This document shows positions 22,176 through 33,500 of a DNA stretch of 64,000 nt, in pieces. Source of the stretch: Mikania micrantha. Taxonomy: Eukaryota > Streptophyta > Magnoliopsida > Asterales > Asteraceae. Where the stretch lies: the NCBI GenBank assembly GCA_009363875.1, contig CM018685.1, positions 64,212,593 to 64,276,592 of the forward strand. The letters are read 5' to 3'. The translations under genes and the position numbers were made by a program. The notes under the pieces are model-generated. The model was not told the origin of the DNA. It was given only the letters and a program-made list of their open reading frames with translations, and did not search any database. Each line of letters begins with the position of its first letter. Position 1 is the first letter of the stretch.

Positions 22176-23494
22176 CAGGGGCGCAGGTTAGAAGGGACGA
22201 GGGGGGGCGACCGCCCCCCTGTTTTTTCGCTTAGTAATGTACGTTTTCCGATTCAAAGTGTAAAATTTTTAAAAAAATTTTATTTCGCCCCCCTGAAAAA
22301 AAAATATGTTCCCTATGTTCTCCCCCCTATAAAATTATTAAAATTTTTTTTAATAATTTATAAACATATAAATAATGAATTAATTAATGACTATTAACTT
22401 AATTCATTTTTTAATTTAACTTTAATAATGTTTCTTAAATGTATTAAGCCCAATAGCCCAAGTTCTCACAATCTCACATTCTCACTTGACCACTTCCAAC
22501 TTCCAAGCCCAAGTAGGCAAGTAGCCCACCGGTTGTGGAAAAGAAGGAAAAAAAAAGGGAACACTTTTCACTTCTTGCGTCTCCCGTCTCCAGACCCCAC
22601 CGCACGATCCACTGCGTCCGACCAGCAGGCAACCACCAATCAACGCCGCACACCGCCTTCCAGCCGATTGTTCATTGTTGCTTCGGTGCTTCCAAGTTCC
22701 AGCCGGTGAAGTGGTGAACCACCAGGTAATAAATTGCTTTCTTTATTGTTGTTACATACTTACATTTGAGACTTTGAGTAGTTTAATTGATGATATTGTT
22801 AGTTTGTTGCTTTGTTAGTGAATGATGAATCTAAACATTTTGGGTTTGGGTTTTTTTCAAATTTTTTACAGATTATTGGTATAAATTTAGTGTTGGATTC
22901 TTGGTATATCATGGGAAAAGGGAAAACTATTGAATCATTTTTTAAAAACAAGTTGTTGATGTTGGTGATTTGGTATTTTAGTGAATTCTTGTGCGTTTCA
23001 GACTTTTAGTATGTGATTTTTTGATGAATTCTATGTGTTTTTGTGTTTATGTTGGTGATTTGGTATTTTGGTGAATTCTTATGCGTTTTAGTATGTGTTT
23101 TTTGATGAATTCTTATGTGTTTTAGTGTTTTAGTCTTATGTGTTTTAGTGTTTAAGATGATTATCTTGCGAATAGCTTGATGATTTACATAGAGAAGGAA
23201 ATTGCCGAAAACTTTGACTCGGAATCCATAATCGATGAATTTAAAAATCTTAAAGGTCTCGGGCTGAGTTGTAATCTTCTTTAAGGTACTCATCTTTTTC
23301 ACCCATCATGATAATTATTTAGGTCTTTCTTTGTTTTAAAAAAAATTACTTTTTATTGTTTGACGGTTTGACCCGACCCGCACCCGAATCATCAACCCAA
23401 ACATTTAACTGTTAGCGTTAGGCCGTTAGAGAAAAAAATTTTAAATGTTGCAAAGTTTCGCCCCCCATACGCTTTTAGTCAAGCTTCGCCGCTG
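22176..23494 (+). mobile_element. Internally deleted hAT transposon with transposase remnants
   Basis: A perfect 8-bp TSD TACACAAA (22168-22175 and 23495-23502) flanks ends CAGGGGCGCAGG... and ...AAGCTTCGCCGCTG, which are imperfect inverted repeats. Inside, plus-strand reading gives MGKGKTIESFFKNK (22910-22951), like the start of TTF/ZMYM-type hAT transposases, and IYIEKEIAENFDSESIIDEF with KNLKGLGL (about 23185-23275), like their last residues. The middle of the transposase is missing. 8-bp TSDs are diagnostic for hAT. Confidence 0.85.
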
Positions 23495-23502
23495 TACACA
23501 AA

Positions 23503-24950
23503 GATCACCAAAATCCAGTGCGTAATTGATTTACATTTTCATCGTCCGACACAAATGAAAGTGTTTTCCGGCCACCACGCCACAACGTGCTGCCAAACGA
23601 CATCGTTCTATATTACGATGACACACGCTTCTCCCAGTTCTCTCTACACGCGGCATATACCTATTCCTGACACAACCATTTTCCTCCTCTACCACCGCCG
23701 CCCTTCCATCGTTCCTCCAGCGGGCAGGATGAAGCTGGCATGTACGATATTGAACCCGACGTTGCTACCCCTGCTGATACCTTTCCTATCACAACTGTTT
23801 CCCTCCTCTGCTGCTACCACAAAAGCTCCGCCCAATAAGGTTTAACTACGCAGTTTCTCCCATTGTTCCTCCGGCGATGATCTAGGTGATGCGAAAACGA
23901 TGAACCGGCATGCGGAAGCTGGGATGTACAATACTAAAAGTCTAAAACCGACGGTAGTACTTAGTACTTTGACTCTCCCAATTTTTTTTCTATTTTAGGT
24001 TTACCATTGAAAGAAAGTCAAATTAAGGTTGCATTACGTTAACTTTTTTTTTTTTTATATATATATTTTGTTTAGAATTTGTTTATTCTTGAAATTCTTT
24101 CTTTACAGTTGGGATTATTATTGGGAATACCTATAAGAAAAGGAAAGTTTCCCTCATGTATAAGTTGGATGAAAAATCAATTTCTTGTATACACAAAACC
24201 AAAGATATGTGGGTTCCTCTTTCACACTTTTATAGGATTAATATATATATTTCTTTGGAGAAAGCCAACTTATATAATGCCTTAGATGAGTTGTTAAAGG
24301 GGTGGTGTTTTGAGGCTTCTATTCGTGAGTTTGAACCCACTCTCTAACATCTTTTTTTTTGGAGGATGAGTAAATTTCTTTGTAGTTTTTCTTTTCCTTT
24401 AAAGCCTAACTTTTAATAACAATATACATTAATTATAGTTCTTTTTTTGTATTTATGTTTTAATTTTATATTTATCTAATTTTTCCTTATTTGCGTTTAA
24501 CTCTCTCTAATTAATTAAACTTCTCTTTTAATCTTCGATCTCTCTTACTTTTTCTTTTAGTTTTTCTGTATTGCATTTAGTCTTTCATCTTTCTTTCTCT
24601 GTTTCATTTTGTTTTTACCTTGTATACAACATGGGTTCCTTTATTAGGAGTACTTATTACTATCCAATTATAACACTTCTAACTGCAAAACTAAAGACTT
24701 TAAAGGTTTGAATAACGAACTTGATAACATTATTTTAACCCGTATTTAAAATTTATATTTTATTTTCACACTTAATATCAAAAACTTTTCTATTTAAATA
24801 CTTTGAACTTAGTAAAATGTCATTTTAACCTCATCGGGTTGTAAGAATTTGACGTTTATTCATGCACTTAATATCAAAACTTTTATGTTTAACCCCTAAA
24901 CTTTTGCATTTCATAGTTTTTAGAACGTATCACCACGCATCTTCATAGTC
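23503..24950. other. No recognised gene
   Basis: Open stretches at 23555-23845 (Pro/His-rich) and 24156-24347 (plus, MYKLDEKSISCIHKTKDM...) have no family signature that I know. The second ends in a stop after REFEPTL and begins inside A+T-rich DNA; it could be a decayed exon. There are long T runs at about 24042-24055 and 24350. Confidence 0.35.
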
Positions 24951-25006
24951 GATTCGACACGAGCTATAATCGTACCACTCAGCCGCAACCCGGCGGGCAA
25001 CTTTAC

Positions 25007-25562
25007 TAGTTATACATTATTTACAGAAGCATAAGTTACATAGCAAAATCAAATATCTCATCACGAACTAAACCCTAAAACAACAAAAACTCAAATCTTT
25101 ATGCAAATCTCTCAAATATCTACAAGAAAATATCTCAAATTTAATACACTCATCTCTTTTTACTAATATATATATATATATATAAAATAGGGTATGAATA
25201 ATTTGAAAACCACTTCTTAGTGTGAAAATCATGAAAACCAATGTAAAACATACGTAACAAAACGTAAACGTATTACGTCTAATCTGACGCAACGTTACGT
25301 ATGTTTTACAACGTAAAAAAAAACTATAAAATATTTTTTAAAAAAATTTGCCAAATAATGTTACAAACCTGTAAAAAAATTTCAAAAAAAAAACGTTTTT
25401 TACATATTTTTGCCTAGTTTTCAAGGTTTTCACACTAAAATGGGGTTTTATTTTATTAATTCCCAACATATATAATAAGGTGTGGGACACACACAATAAA
25501 ATATATATATATATATAACTACTATTCAATATCACTTGCATTTTAATATATATAATAATAAT
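25007..25562. repeat. Helitron-like repeat unit 1, interrupted by a MITE
   Basis: The segment from ATTATTTACAGAAGCATAAG to the first TA run (25016-25185) recurs at about 25626-25806. The tail from AAGGTGTGGGAC to AATATATATAATAATA (25479-25562) recurs at 27008-27090. Between them lies about 285 bp (25186-25470) with imperfect inverted ends (CTTAGTGTGAAAATCATGAA near the left; TTTTCACACTAAAATGG on the right), a MITE-like insert in the TA run. Confidence 0.55.
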
Positions 25563-25806
25563 AGGTTTATCCTCCCACGCGTTGCAGCGGGTTATCACAC
25601 TACACTTTTGAGAACGGGTATTATACATCATTTACAGACATATAAGCTACATAGCAAAATTAAATATCTCCTCGCGAACTAAGCCCTAAACCCTAAAACA
25701 ACAAAAACCCAAATCTTTATGCAAATCTCTCAAATATCTCTAAAAAAATATCTCAAATTTAATACACTCATCTCTTTTTACTAATATATATATATATATA
25801 TATATA

Positions 25807-26968
25807 TAGGATTTGAATCAAATGAAAACTCGATCTTAAAGAGAAAACCCTTAAACCCTCTATCAACCGTTAGATCAAACTTATTTACTTTTTGATTAAT
25901 TTAAATCAAGTGGGTATTTTGGTCTTTTCTCTTTATCCACATAATAACATTTTTTCCCACTTTCTCTTTTCTATTTTCAGTCTTCTCTCTCTCTCTCTCT
26001 TCTCTCTCCTCTCTCTTTTTTTCTTTATATTTGATATTAACTAAAAAAATTAAAAAATATATTTTTTTAAAATGTCAAAAAAACGACCAAAATGTATGAT
26101 TTTCAAACAAAATAAAAAAAATTTTAAAACTTATTTTTTCAAGAAACAAAAAATCTACACATGTGTAAAAAAAGACCAATTTGAACCAGTTGTACTTCGT
26201 GTATTAAAAGTTGTATGTTTTTAGTAAACACATGTGTACTTTTTTCTAGTCATAGTTTTTTTAGATGATATGTGTTTATTTTATAATGAATGTTTGAACT
26301 TACACAAATGTTCTTTTTTTTTAATATCATATATGTTGTTTGTATAAAATTACACATGTGTAGTTTTTTTGTTAATTTGACGTGGTTGTATCTAATTACA
26401 CATGTGTAATATTTGTTTCATATGTAAAAAATACGCATGTGTGATGTTTATTGTGTTTGAGAATATGTAATACTTGTGTTTGTATAGTATAAATTGTGTT
26501 TGATACACATTGTATATTTTTTTTACACATGTGTAGATTTTTTGTTTCTTAAAAAAACAGATAAGTTTTAAGGTTTTTTTTTTATTTTGTTTGAAAATTA
26601 TACATTTTAGTCGTTTTTTTTGTTATTATAAAAAATATATTTTTTAATTGTTTAGTTAATATCAAATATAAAAAGGAAAAACAGATAAAAGAGAGGAGAG
26701 AGAGGAGAGAAAAGAGAAAAGAGGAGAGAGGAAAGAGAATAAAAGAAGAAGAGAGGAGAGAGAAAAAAGATTAAAAAAAGTCTGATTTACCCCTTAAAAG
26801 GGTAAAATAGGTATTTTGTTTTCAAACCCCTCAATTAAATATTCAACTTTAATTATTAACCACAAGTTATTTCTGTTTAATTAATTAAAATCTAATAAAA
26901 GTTTGATCTAACGGTTCATACAGGGTTTAAGGGTTTTCTTTTTAAGATCGGGTTTTCAAAGTATTCAA

Positions 26969-26974
<6 letters not shown>
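25807..26974. mobile_element. 1.17 kb foldback element with long inverted ends
   Basis: About 75 bp at the left (AGGATTTGAATCAAATGAAA ... AACCGTTAGATCAAAC) is matched in inverted form at the right (GTTTGATCTAACGGTT ... GTATTCAAACCCT). Inversion continues inwards as CT-rich (25978-26020) against GA-rich (26692-26760) tracts. The central part has no coding frame and carries several copies of the palindrome ACACATGTGT. It is inserted in a TA run, so the TSD cannot be read. The class is uncertain. Confidence 0.75.

Positions 26975-27006
<32 letters not shown>
26973..27006. repeat. (TA)n microsatellite
   Basis: Pure TA run at the right border of the foldback element. Confidence 0.95.
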
Positions 27007-27009
<3 letters not shown>

Positions 27010-27091
27010 AGGTGTGGGACCCACACATAATAAAAAATATATATATAACTACTATTCAATATCACTTTCATTTTAATATATATAATAATAA

Positions 27092-28755
27092 GGTAGAGTT
27101 ATAGTAAAAAGGCTTAAATTGTTGAGAATGTGAGAAGGATCGTGAGCCATTGGATATATAATTTAATGGTTGAGATTAAAGTTATATTAAAAAGTTAGTG
27201 AAAGGGTATTTTACTCATAGACACTTTTGTTGACTTTTTAACATATTCCCCCAGTTTTTTTAAACGGCCATAACTTTTACATACGATATTATTTTTTAAA
27301 AAAAAAACTACAACAAAGAAACGAGCATTTTTTTATCTTTAAAACGAGTATAGTATTGTTATATAAAAAATTAAAAAAAATGTTTTCCTCCACCCTTTAT
27401 ATTTGTAATGCGTCATTGTGTCTTTTTGTTTGTGCTTGTTTTTTTGTTCATCGTTGTATCATATTTGAACGTAAAACACAACTATGAGTATATTACACAA
27501 TGACCTAAACGTAAGACACAATGATTGTATATTACACAATGTTTTGAAGATAAAATACAATGATGAATATATTACACAATGATTGTTGTCTAAACATAGT
27601 GTCGTTGTGTCATATATGTTGTCATCTGTGATGCACGTATTACACAATGGTCAGGTTAGGTCAAAATTTTTAGAAACAATAGTTATAAACATAACTGTGT
27701 TTTGGGTCATTGTGTCTAAACATAGTGTCATTGTGTCATATATGTTGTCATCTGAGATGTACGTATAACACAATGGTTAGGTTAGGTTAGGTCAAAATTT
27801 TTATAAACAATGGCTATAGACATCATTGTGTTTTGGGTTATTGTGTCTAAACATATTGTCATTGTGTCATATATGTTGTCATCTGTTATGCACGTATTAG
27901 GTTATGTCAAAATTTTTAGAAACAATAGATATAGACATCACTGTGTTTTGGGTCATTGTGTCTAAACATAATGTCTATTGTGTCATATCTGTTGTCATCT
28001 GTGATGCACGTATTGCACAATGATTATCAGTAAAACTCATAAAAACACAATATACAATAATACATAATATTGAACATAACACAATAGACACATTAATGAT
28101 ACGTAATACACAACAATCATGTTTGTTGTGAATAATTTCATTAGTCGTTATAATCAATAGACACAAAAATAATGCATTATACATAAATTAGAAACAAATA
28201 ACATATATATATATATATAACACAACCAACAATAACGTGCATAAAAACACAATGAAATAAATTAATTAAGTATGTTTCTAACTATAAAGAATATGTTAAC
28301 AATCATTAACTAAACAAAGTTTTATATATAAAAATGTTGTCTGATGGTTGTAATCAAATAATTTATTATTCTTCCATTTATGTTGTTCTTACTTTAAATT
28401 ACATTTGAATAATCAAGTATCATAAAACTAATAAAATTAAGAAAGTTAGAAATCATGGAATCATTGATTAGTTGAGTGCTAAAAGTACAAGAGTCAAATG
28501 CTTGTTTAAGAGTTCACCAAAACCATATATTTGATTGGCCGGGATGAAACTGTCAAGTCTCGGCTGAGGTCGGCACATCCAATGTCATCGACATTGAAAA
28601 CGCAATCATATACGTAAATAATATATATAATATCTTAAATAAAATTTCTTCCTAAAATACCCTCTCTTGAAAATTAATCACATGTTTAATCCAATGGCCA
28701 ATATTGCTTCTCTTCATTATCACTAATCTCACCCTTTTTTACTTGATCCTAATCC
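27092..28755. mobile_element. Mutator-like non-autonomous element with internal minisatellite
   Basis: TATAATAATAA flanks both sides (27081-27091 and 28756-28766). The ends are imperfect inverted repeats over about 100 bp: GGTAGAGTTATAGTAAAAAG and, reversed at the right, GGATTAGGATCAAGTAAAAA, with GAGCCATTGGAT / GGCCATTGGATT further in. A 9-11 bp TSD suits Mutator-like elements, though the target is simple A/T sequence. There is no transposase frame. Confidence 0.6.
27585..28025. repeat. Minisatellite, about 3.6 units of 115-131 bp
   Basis: Units start near 27585, 27706, 27837 and 27951, each with GTGTCTAAACATA then TTGTGTCATATATGTTGTCA and GATGCACGTATTACACAATGG-like text. The units differ by small changes and short deletions. 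Confidence 0.85.
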
Positions 28756-28767
28756 TATAATAATAAT

Positions 28768-29329
28768 AGGTTTATTCTCCCCGCGTGTTGCGGCGGGTTA
28801 CCACAGTAGACTCCTGAGAATAAATATTATAATTCATTTGCAGAAGTATAAGTTACATAGCAAAATCATATTTATCATCACGAACTCTATACAAATTTTT
28901 CATAAAAACATAAAACCATACAAATTCCTCTTAAATATGTTTTAAAAATAATAGAAAATTTATTTACAAAATCCGTCTCACCGCCAACCAATCATTTGGA
29001 TTAAAATAAAACTCTTTTTCTAAGCAAATCTCTCACATTTAATACGTTTATCTTTATTTATTACTTTAATTTTTCAAAGTTAAAAAAATTTCAATTTGTT
29101 AAGTCTAAATTTTTAAAACGTCACTACATTGATTAGACACCTAAATAATATTAAATGTAATATATAATAAACCATGACCCCACTTACTATATAATAATAT
29201 TAAATCTACTATTCCTTTTTCATCACTTTTAATATATATAATAATTTTTCAAAGTTAAATAAATTTTAATTTGTTCAAGTCTAAATTTTCAAAACGTCAC
29301 TACATTGATCAGACACCTTAATAATATAA
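28768..29329. repeat. Helitron-like repeat unit 3 and satellite-like tail
   Basis: It begins AGGTTTATTCTCCCCGCGTG, like units 1 and 2. Its tail (TAATATATAATAAACCATGAC, then ACTTACTATATAATAATATT and TTTTTCATCACTTTTAATAT) is repeated with variation at 29155-29250, 29640-29740 and 29835-29940, a short tandem arrangement interrupted by a Tourist-like MITE. Confidence 0.5.
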
Positions 29330-29639
29330 GACTATCCACAGCGGTCACCCCACTGAAAATCCTTCCCCACCGAAATTTCATGCCACGTCATCACCCCACT
29401 GAAAACCTTAAACCCCACAATGGTCACCCCACTGAAAACATTTCCCCACTATTATCCAGGCACCAATCAGAAAGCAAGAAAGTGGCTGGCACCAATCATA
29501 AAGCGAGGGAGCAAGCGGGGAGCGGGGGCCGTGGGAGGGGGTTGGGCGGGAACCGCTGAAGGGGGGGGCGGTGTTCCCGCTGGAAGCCGCCGAAGAGGGG
29601 AAGCCGCGGAGGAGAGCGTGGAACCCATTGCGCATGGTC
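29330..29639. mobile_element. Tourist-like (PIF/Harbinger) MITE
   Basis: The ends GACTATCCACAGCGG and CCATTGCGCATGGTC are imperfect inverted repeats, flanked by the 3-bp TSD TAA (29327-29329, 29640-29642). Its right half is unusually GC-rich (about 29510-29630, runs of G). A second copy lies at 57064-57352. The open frames across it are an effect of the GC-rich sequence. Confidence 0.82.
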
Positions 29640-30538
29640 TAATATGTAATATATAATAAACCATGACCCCACTTACTATATAATAATATTAAATCTAATA
29701 TTTCTTTTTCATCACTTTTAATATATATAATAATTAATATATATATAATTTAATTTTCAAAGTTAAAAAAATTTCAATTTATCAAAATTTAAATTTTTAA
29801 AACGTCACTACATTGATTAAACACCTAAATAATATAATATATAATATTTAATAAACAATGACCCACTTACTATATAATAATATTAAATCTACTATTTCTT
29901 TTTCATCACTTTTAATATATATAATAATTTTATTATTCTTAATCCTTATTTGTAATATGTTATTTTTAAGCATTCAATTATTATTCTTTTATAAACAATT
30001 AATAATGTCAAACATACAAATTTTATAAAAAATTATTGCTTACAACATTTAGATTTATTAAACCTGTGTAATACATAAGTTTATAACCTAGTATATATAT
30101 AATGACTAGATTAAAAATTTATACATGGAAAACTAATTTTAAGGTGCTCAAAGAACATAACATATGTCCCTAAAAATCTTTATTTAATAGAATAGCTACC
30201 GATAGATTCCCCTGTTTATGAAGTCACACGTTTGAATCCAGCAGTAAACAAAATGCATTCAGATTTTGGTCAACTGAAATGTGATTAATATATATACAGA
30301 AACGGTGAGGTAAAGAGAGAGTAAAACATTATTTCCTTCAGTTCCACATAACATTGAAACATCCTTCTAATGCTGATCTGGGGGAATCAACCTCTAAATA
30401 GGGATACAATCTTACCAATAACTTCTAAAAAACTTGTTCCCTCGGTCAGATCGGAATCATATCTGTGCGGCCTCCATGATATAATAACTTTGTTTAAGCA
30501 AGTAGATAAAGATAAATCAAAAGATTGTCGTGGATCAT
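29640..30538. other. A+T-rich tail repeats and NAC 3' flank
   Basis: 29640-29940 continues the repeated ATAATATTAAATCTACTATT tail. From 29940 to 30538 nothing is recognised; the 3' untranslated region of the minus-strand NAC gene should lie just below 30539. Confidence 0.4.
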
Positions 30539-33500
30539 TTAGTTCATATATGACCTGAGGCAAACAAGACCGCTGATCTTAAAGCTCAAAGAAAGAACCA
30601 CGATCCACAAAAAAAAGCAGTAAAACCAGCTTCGGGGACCAGACAAACTAGGCTTTTGAGAAACTGGACCAAAGGTTTCGTGTGAATTTACAGAATTAAC
30701 CTCACTCTGCTCCAACTGTAATGAAAGAGTGATGTTGAGATAAACATTTTTGCCCAGTGACCAGTCCAGTTTGCTGCTCCCTGTGAAAGTATCATCTCTT
30801 ATCCTGATCACGCCTGTAGTAACACGAACCGAGGTAGAAGCTTGAGAAGCAGAAGCCATATATTTTGCAGGAGATTCTGATCCAAATGCAGGCGGAGCAG
30901 ATATGTTTCCCAACATGCAACTCGTCCTATGCAAAAATGGGTATGCAAAATCTGCACAAACCAAAGTAAACATCGCATTTAGATTAAGTAAAACTGTAGA
31001 AATGTCAAAATGGGCAGTGTGTTAACACGGATTTATTGCACAGGTCAAAACCCAAAACCAGCAAGGTGCGTTGACATGTAACAAAAAATCGCAAATAATT
31101 GACAAAAATTGCGTATCTCCAATTCCTGGATTTTTTTTTTCTTATCATTCAATTGGTAAAAAAAAATTGCAACTGCAAAGTTAATTTTAACTTGGATGCT
31201 AAAAGTGGAAATTTTGTTTCTATTTTTATGCAGTTTGCCCTATAAATAATTAGTATATAAGATGTGATCATAAAAAACAGTAACTTTTTGATAATAATCT
31301 AATAATTGGGATCTCGGTTTCTCTGGTTGAGCTCCCTTTAGATTAATCTTTTTTGCGTTTCCTTTTTGACACCCATTAAAAAATGGAACATTACTCAAAT
31401 CACCACCTTCATAAGCAAACCTCTAGGAATATACAAGATTTCACTCTACCTATTGGCAAATTTGTATCTTCTTGCTTCAAAGAAGGGACAAAATTGTTCC
31501 TCTGTCCATCAAACAGTTGCTGGCTTGCTTCACAAGTGTCATGAGTTCTTTCAATGATACCCATTGCCAATTCTGGATTCTTTTGATTTGAAGTGGAGGC
31601 AAAATCACGGTTCTGCACTTCAAAGAACTCCTCCCTAACTTCACTCAATTGATGAGTTTCTTTGTTTGCGCTCTGATTATCAAAAAAACAGAATCAAATT
31701 AGTTCAGGATGTGATTAAAATTTCAAAAGAAGAAATTGCAACAATAGTTTGTTACCTCAAGAATATTATTATCAAAATCATATTCCAAGTTATCAGTCGG
31801 TGAAATAAGAAACGTGGGATACTCATCAAATACATCAAGGCCAGGTTCTGTCTTCACATCATTTTTAAGGGCATCTGCTTCCATGAATAAACTTCCATTA
31901 AATTGGAAGTCACTGGCAGAAGCATCAAAATATGGTTCATCAAGCAAGTAATCAACATCAAAATCCTCAGTGATGCCTGTTTCACTAATGTATTCATGCT
32001 TCACAGAGGTAGGGTCCAACCCGTTATGCACCGGCAAATCAAACAACTTTAGGTCATCAGCTTCGTCAGCTGGAGGTTGACACTCACCCTCACCCTCTGA
32101 CAAGTATTGTGGGCCATCAACTGTTTCTGTGGATACATCACCACTGCTGACAACATCACCTTGATGAAATTCCAATTGAAGGGGAAAATATTCCTCTGGC
32201 ATGTCTGGACCAAGAATCTGGGGTAAATGAAAAGGAATTATGAATAAAATAAGATAATATGCATGATTGATGGTGTGAATGTGCGATTCAGTGATTTTAC
32301 TGAATATATCACTGTGTAAATGAAACATCAATTTTAGAATAACATCAACTGATGTTTCATTAGATACTAACATAAGGGCCTATAGGGGGGTAACATAAGG
32401 GCCTATAGGGGGGTTAGTGACTTTGTTCTAAAAAATGAGAAGAATATGCTTTTCAATTTATTCTTTTAAGAGCATAGAGCTAGTCTTAAAGTTTCTATTA
32501 CAAATGTAAGAAGTTTGCATATAATAACATGGAATACTGAATTTATGACCATGTGTGTTAGGTTTATGATTAAACATTAACTTCTATTGAAATAGAAAAA
32601 AGTCAACTGATGCACTTCACAAATTGAAAGTACTAAACTGAAGTTCCGATCTTGAAGTAAAGAATATACAGCATTAAGAAACAGAAATGAGAACAACTGG
32701 CAGAATCTATTTCAAAAATGCGCTTTTGAATGAGCTCATCAAAAATCAAACAAACTAAAGGTGAAATGCGTCAAGATCCCAACTCCACCCACCAGACCCC
32801 TTCCTCCCTTTTATAAATGTTAAATAATATATTGAGCCAGCATCGGTATAAACAATATGTAATTCACCCAGAGCCTCAAGATCCTTCTAACTGGTCTAAG
32901 CCTCTAATATCATGGTTATGTTATTACGTTGACATGAAAACTACTACTCAAATAAGGGATTTCATACTCATAATCAGGCATCATAAGTAGACTTGATGTG
33001 TATCAAAAAATAATGGTGAACAAAAATGACAACTGTGTACATGTTCAAACCTGCTCAAGGTCATCTGCATCTAGATAGGTACCATCAACATCAACAGGCG
33101 ATTCCTCAGCAGAGTCCTGCTTGGGAACCATTGCCAGCTCATCATCCTCCCACTCTTCCTCAACAAATGGTGCCCCATACTTTTCACCGTTTTTGGGCCC
33201 AGAACCACTCTTCAGGAAAATTCTACAAAGAACAGAGGCATCCTGCACAGTATGTTTAAGACGATACAGCAACATCACCATAATAGAACAAAACCAACAT
33301 ATAAAAAATCACACCCTAAAGTCTAACTCTTACAAATATCCATGACCAGTAATGATTTATCAGATATAAAATCACATTCTGAAGTCTAATTTTTTCAAAC
33401 AATATGATTAATTTAATGTTTATGCAATATAAAGTGCATCTTTTCCTCACCTGGACAATTCCAGCCCTATCCAGCTCCTGATCAATGAGCCTGTATTCAT

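Larger units (their letters stand above)
25563..27091. repeat. Helitron-like repeat unit 2, interrupted by a foldback element
   Basis: Starts AGGTTTATCCTCCCACGCG; the reverse strand gives a GC-rich hairpin followed by GATAAACCTAT, close to the CTAG Helitron end of 21853. It shares its left 240 bp and right 85 bp with unit 1. The foldback element 25807-26974 was inserted into its TA run. Confidence 0.5.

Noticed and set aside
22428..22709. Basic, Ser/Pro-rich ORF
   Set aside because: It lies inside the non-coding left part of the deleted hAT element and overlaps another open frame. Composition effect.
24156..24347. Plus-strand ORF MYKLDEKSISCIHKTKDM...
   Set aside because: Looks protein-like but I find no family, no splice context and no partner exon. 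Kept only as a note.
29305..29664. Several overlapping Gly/Pro-rich ORFs on both strands
   Set aside because: They fall on the GC-rich half of a Tourist-like MITE, where stop codons are rare in all frames.
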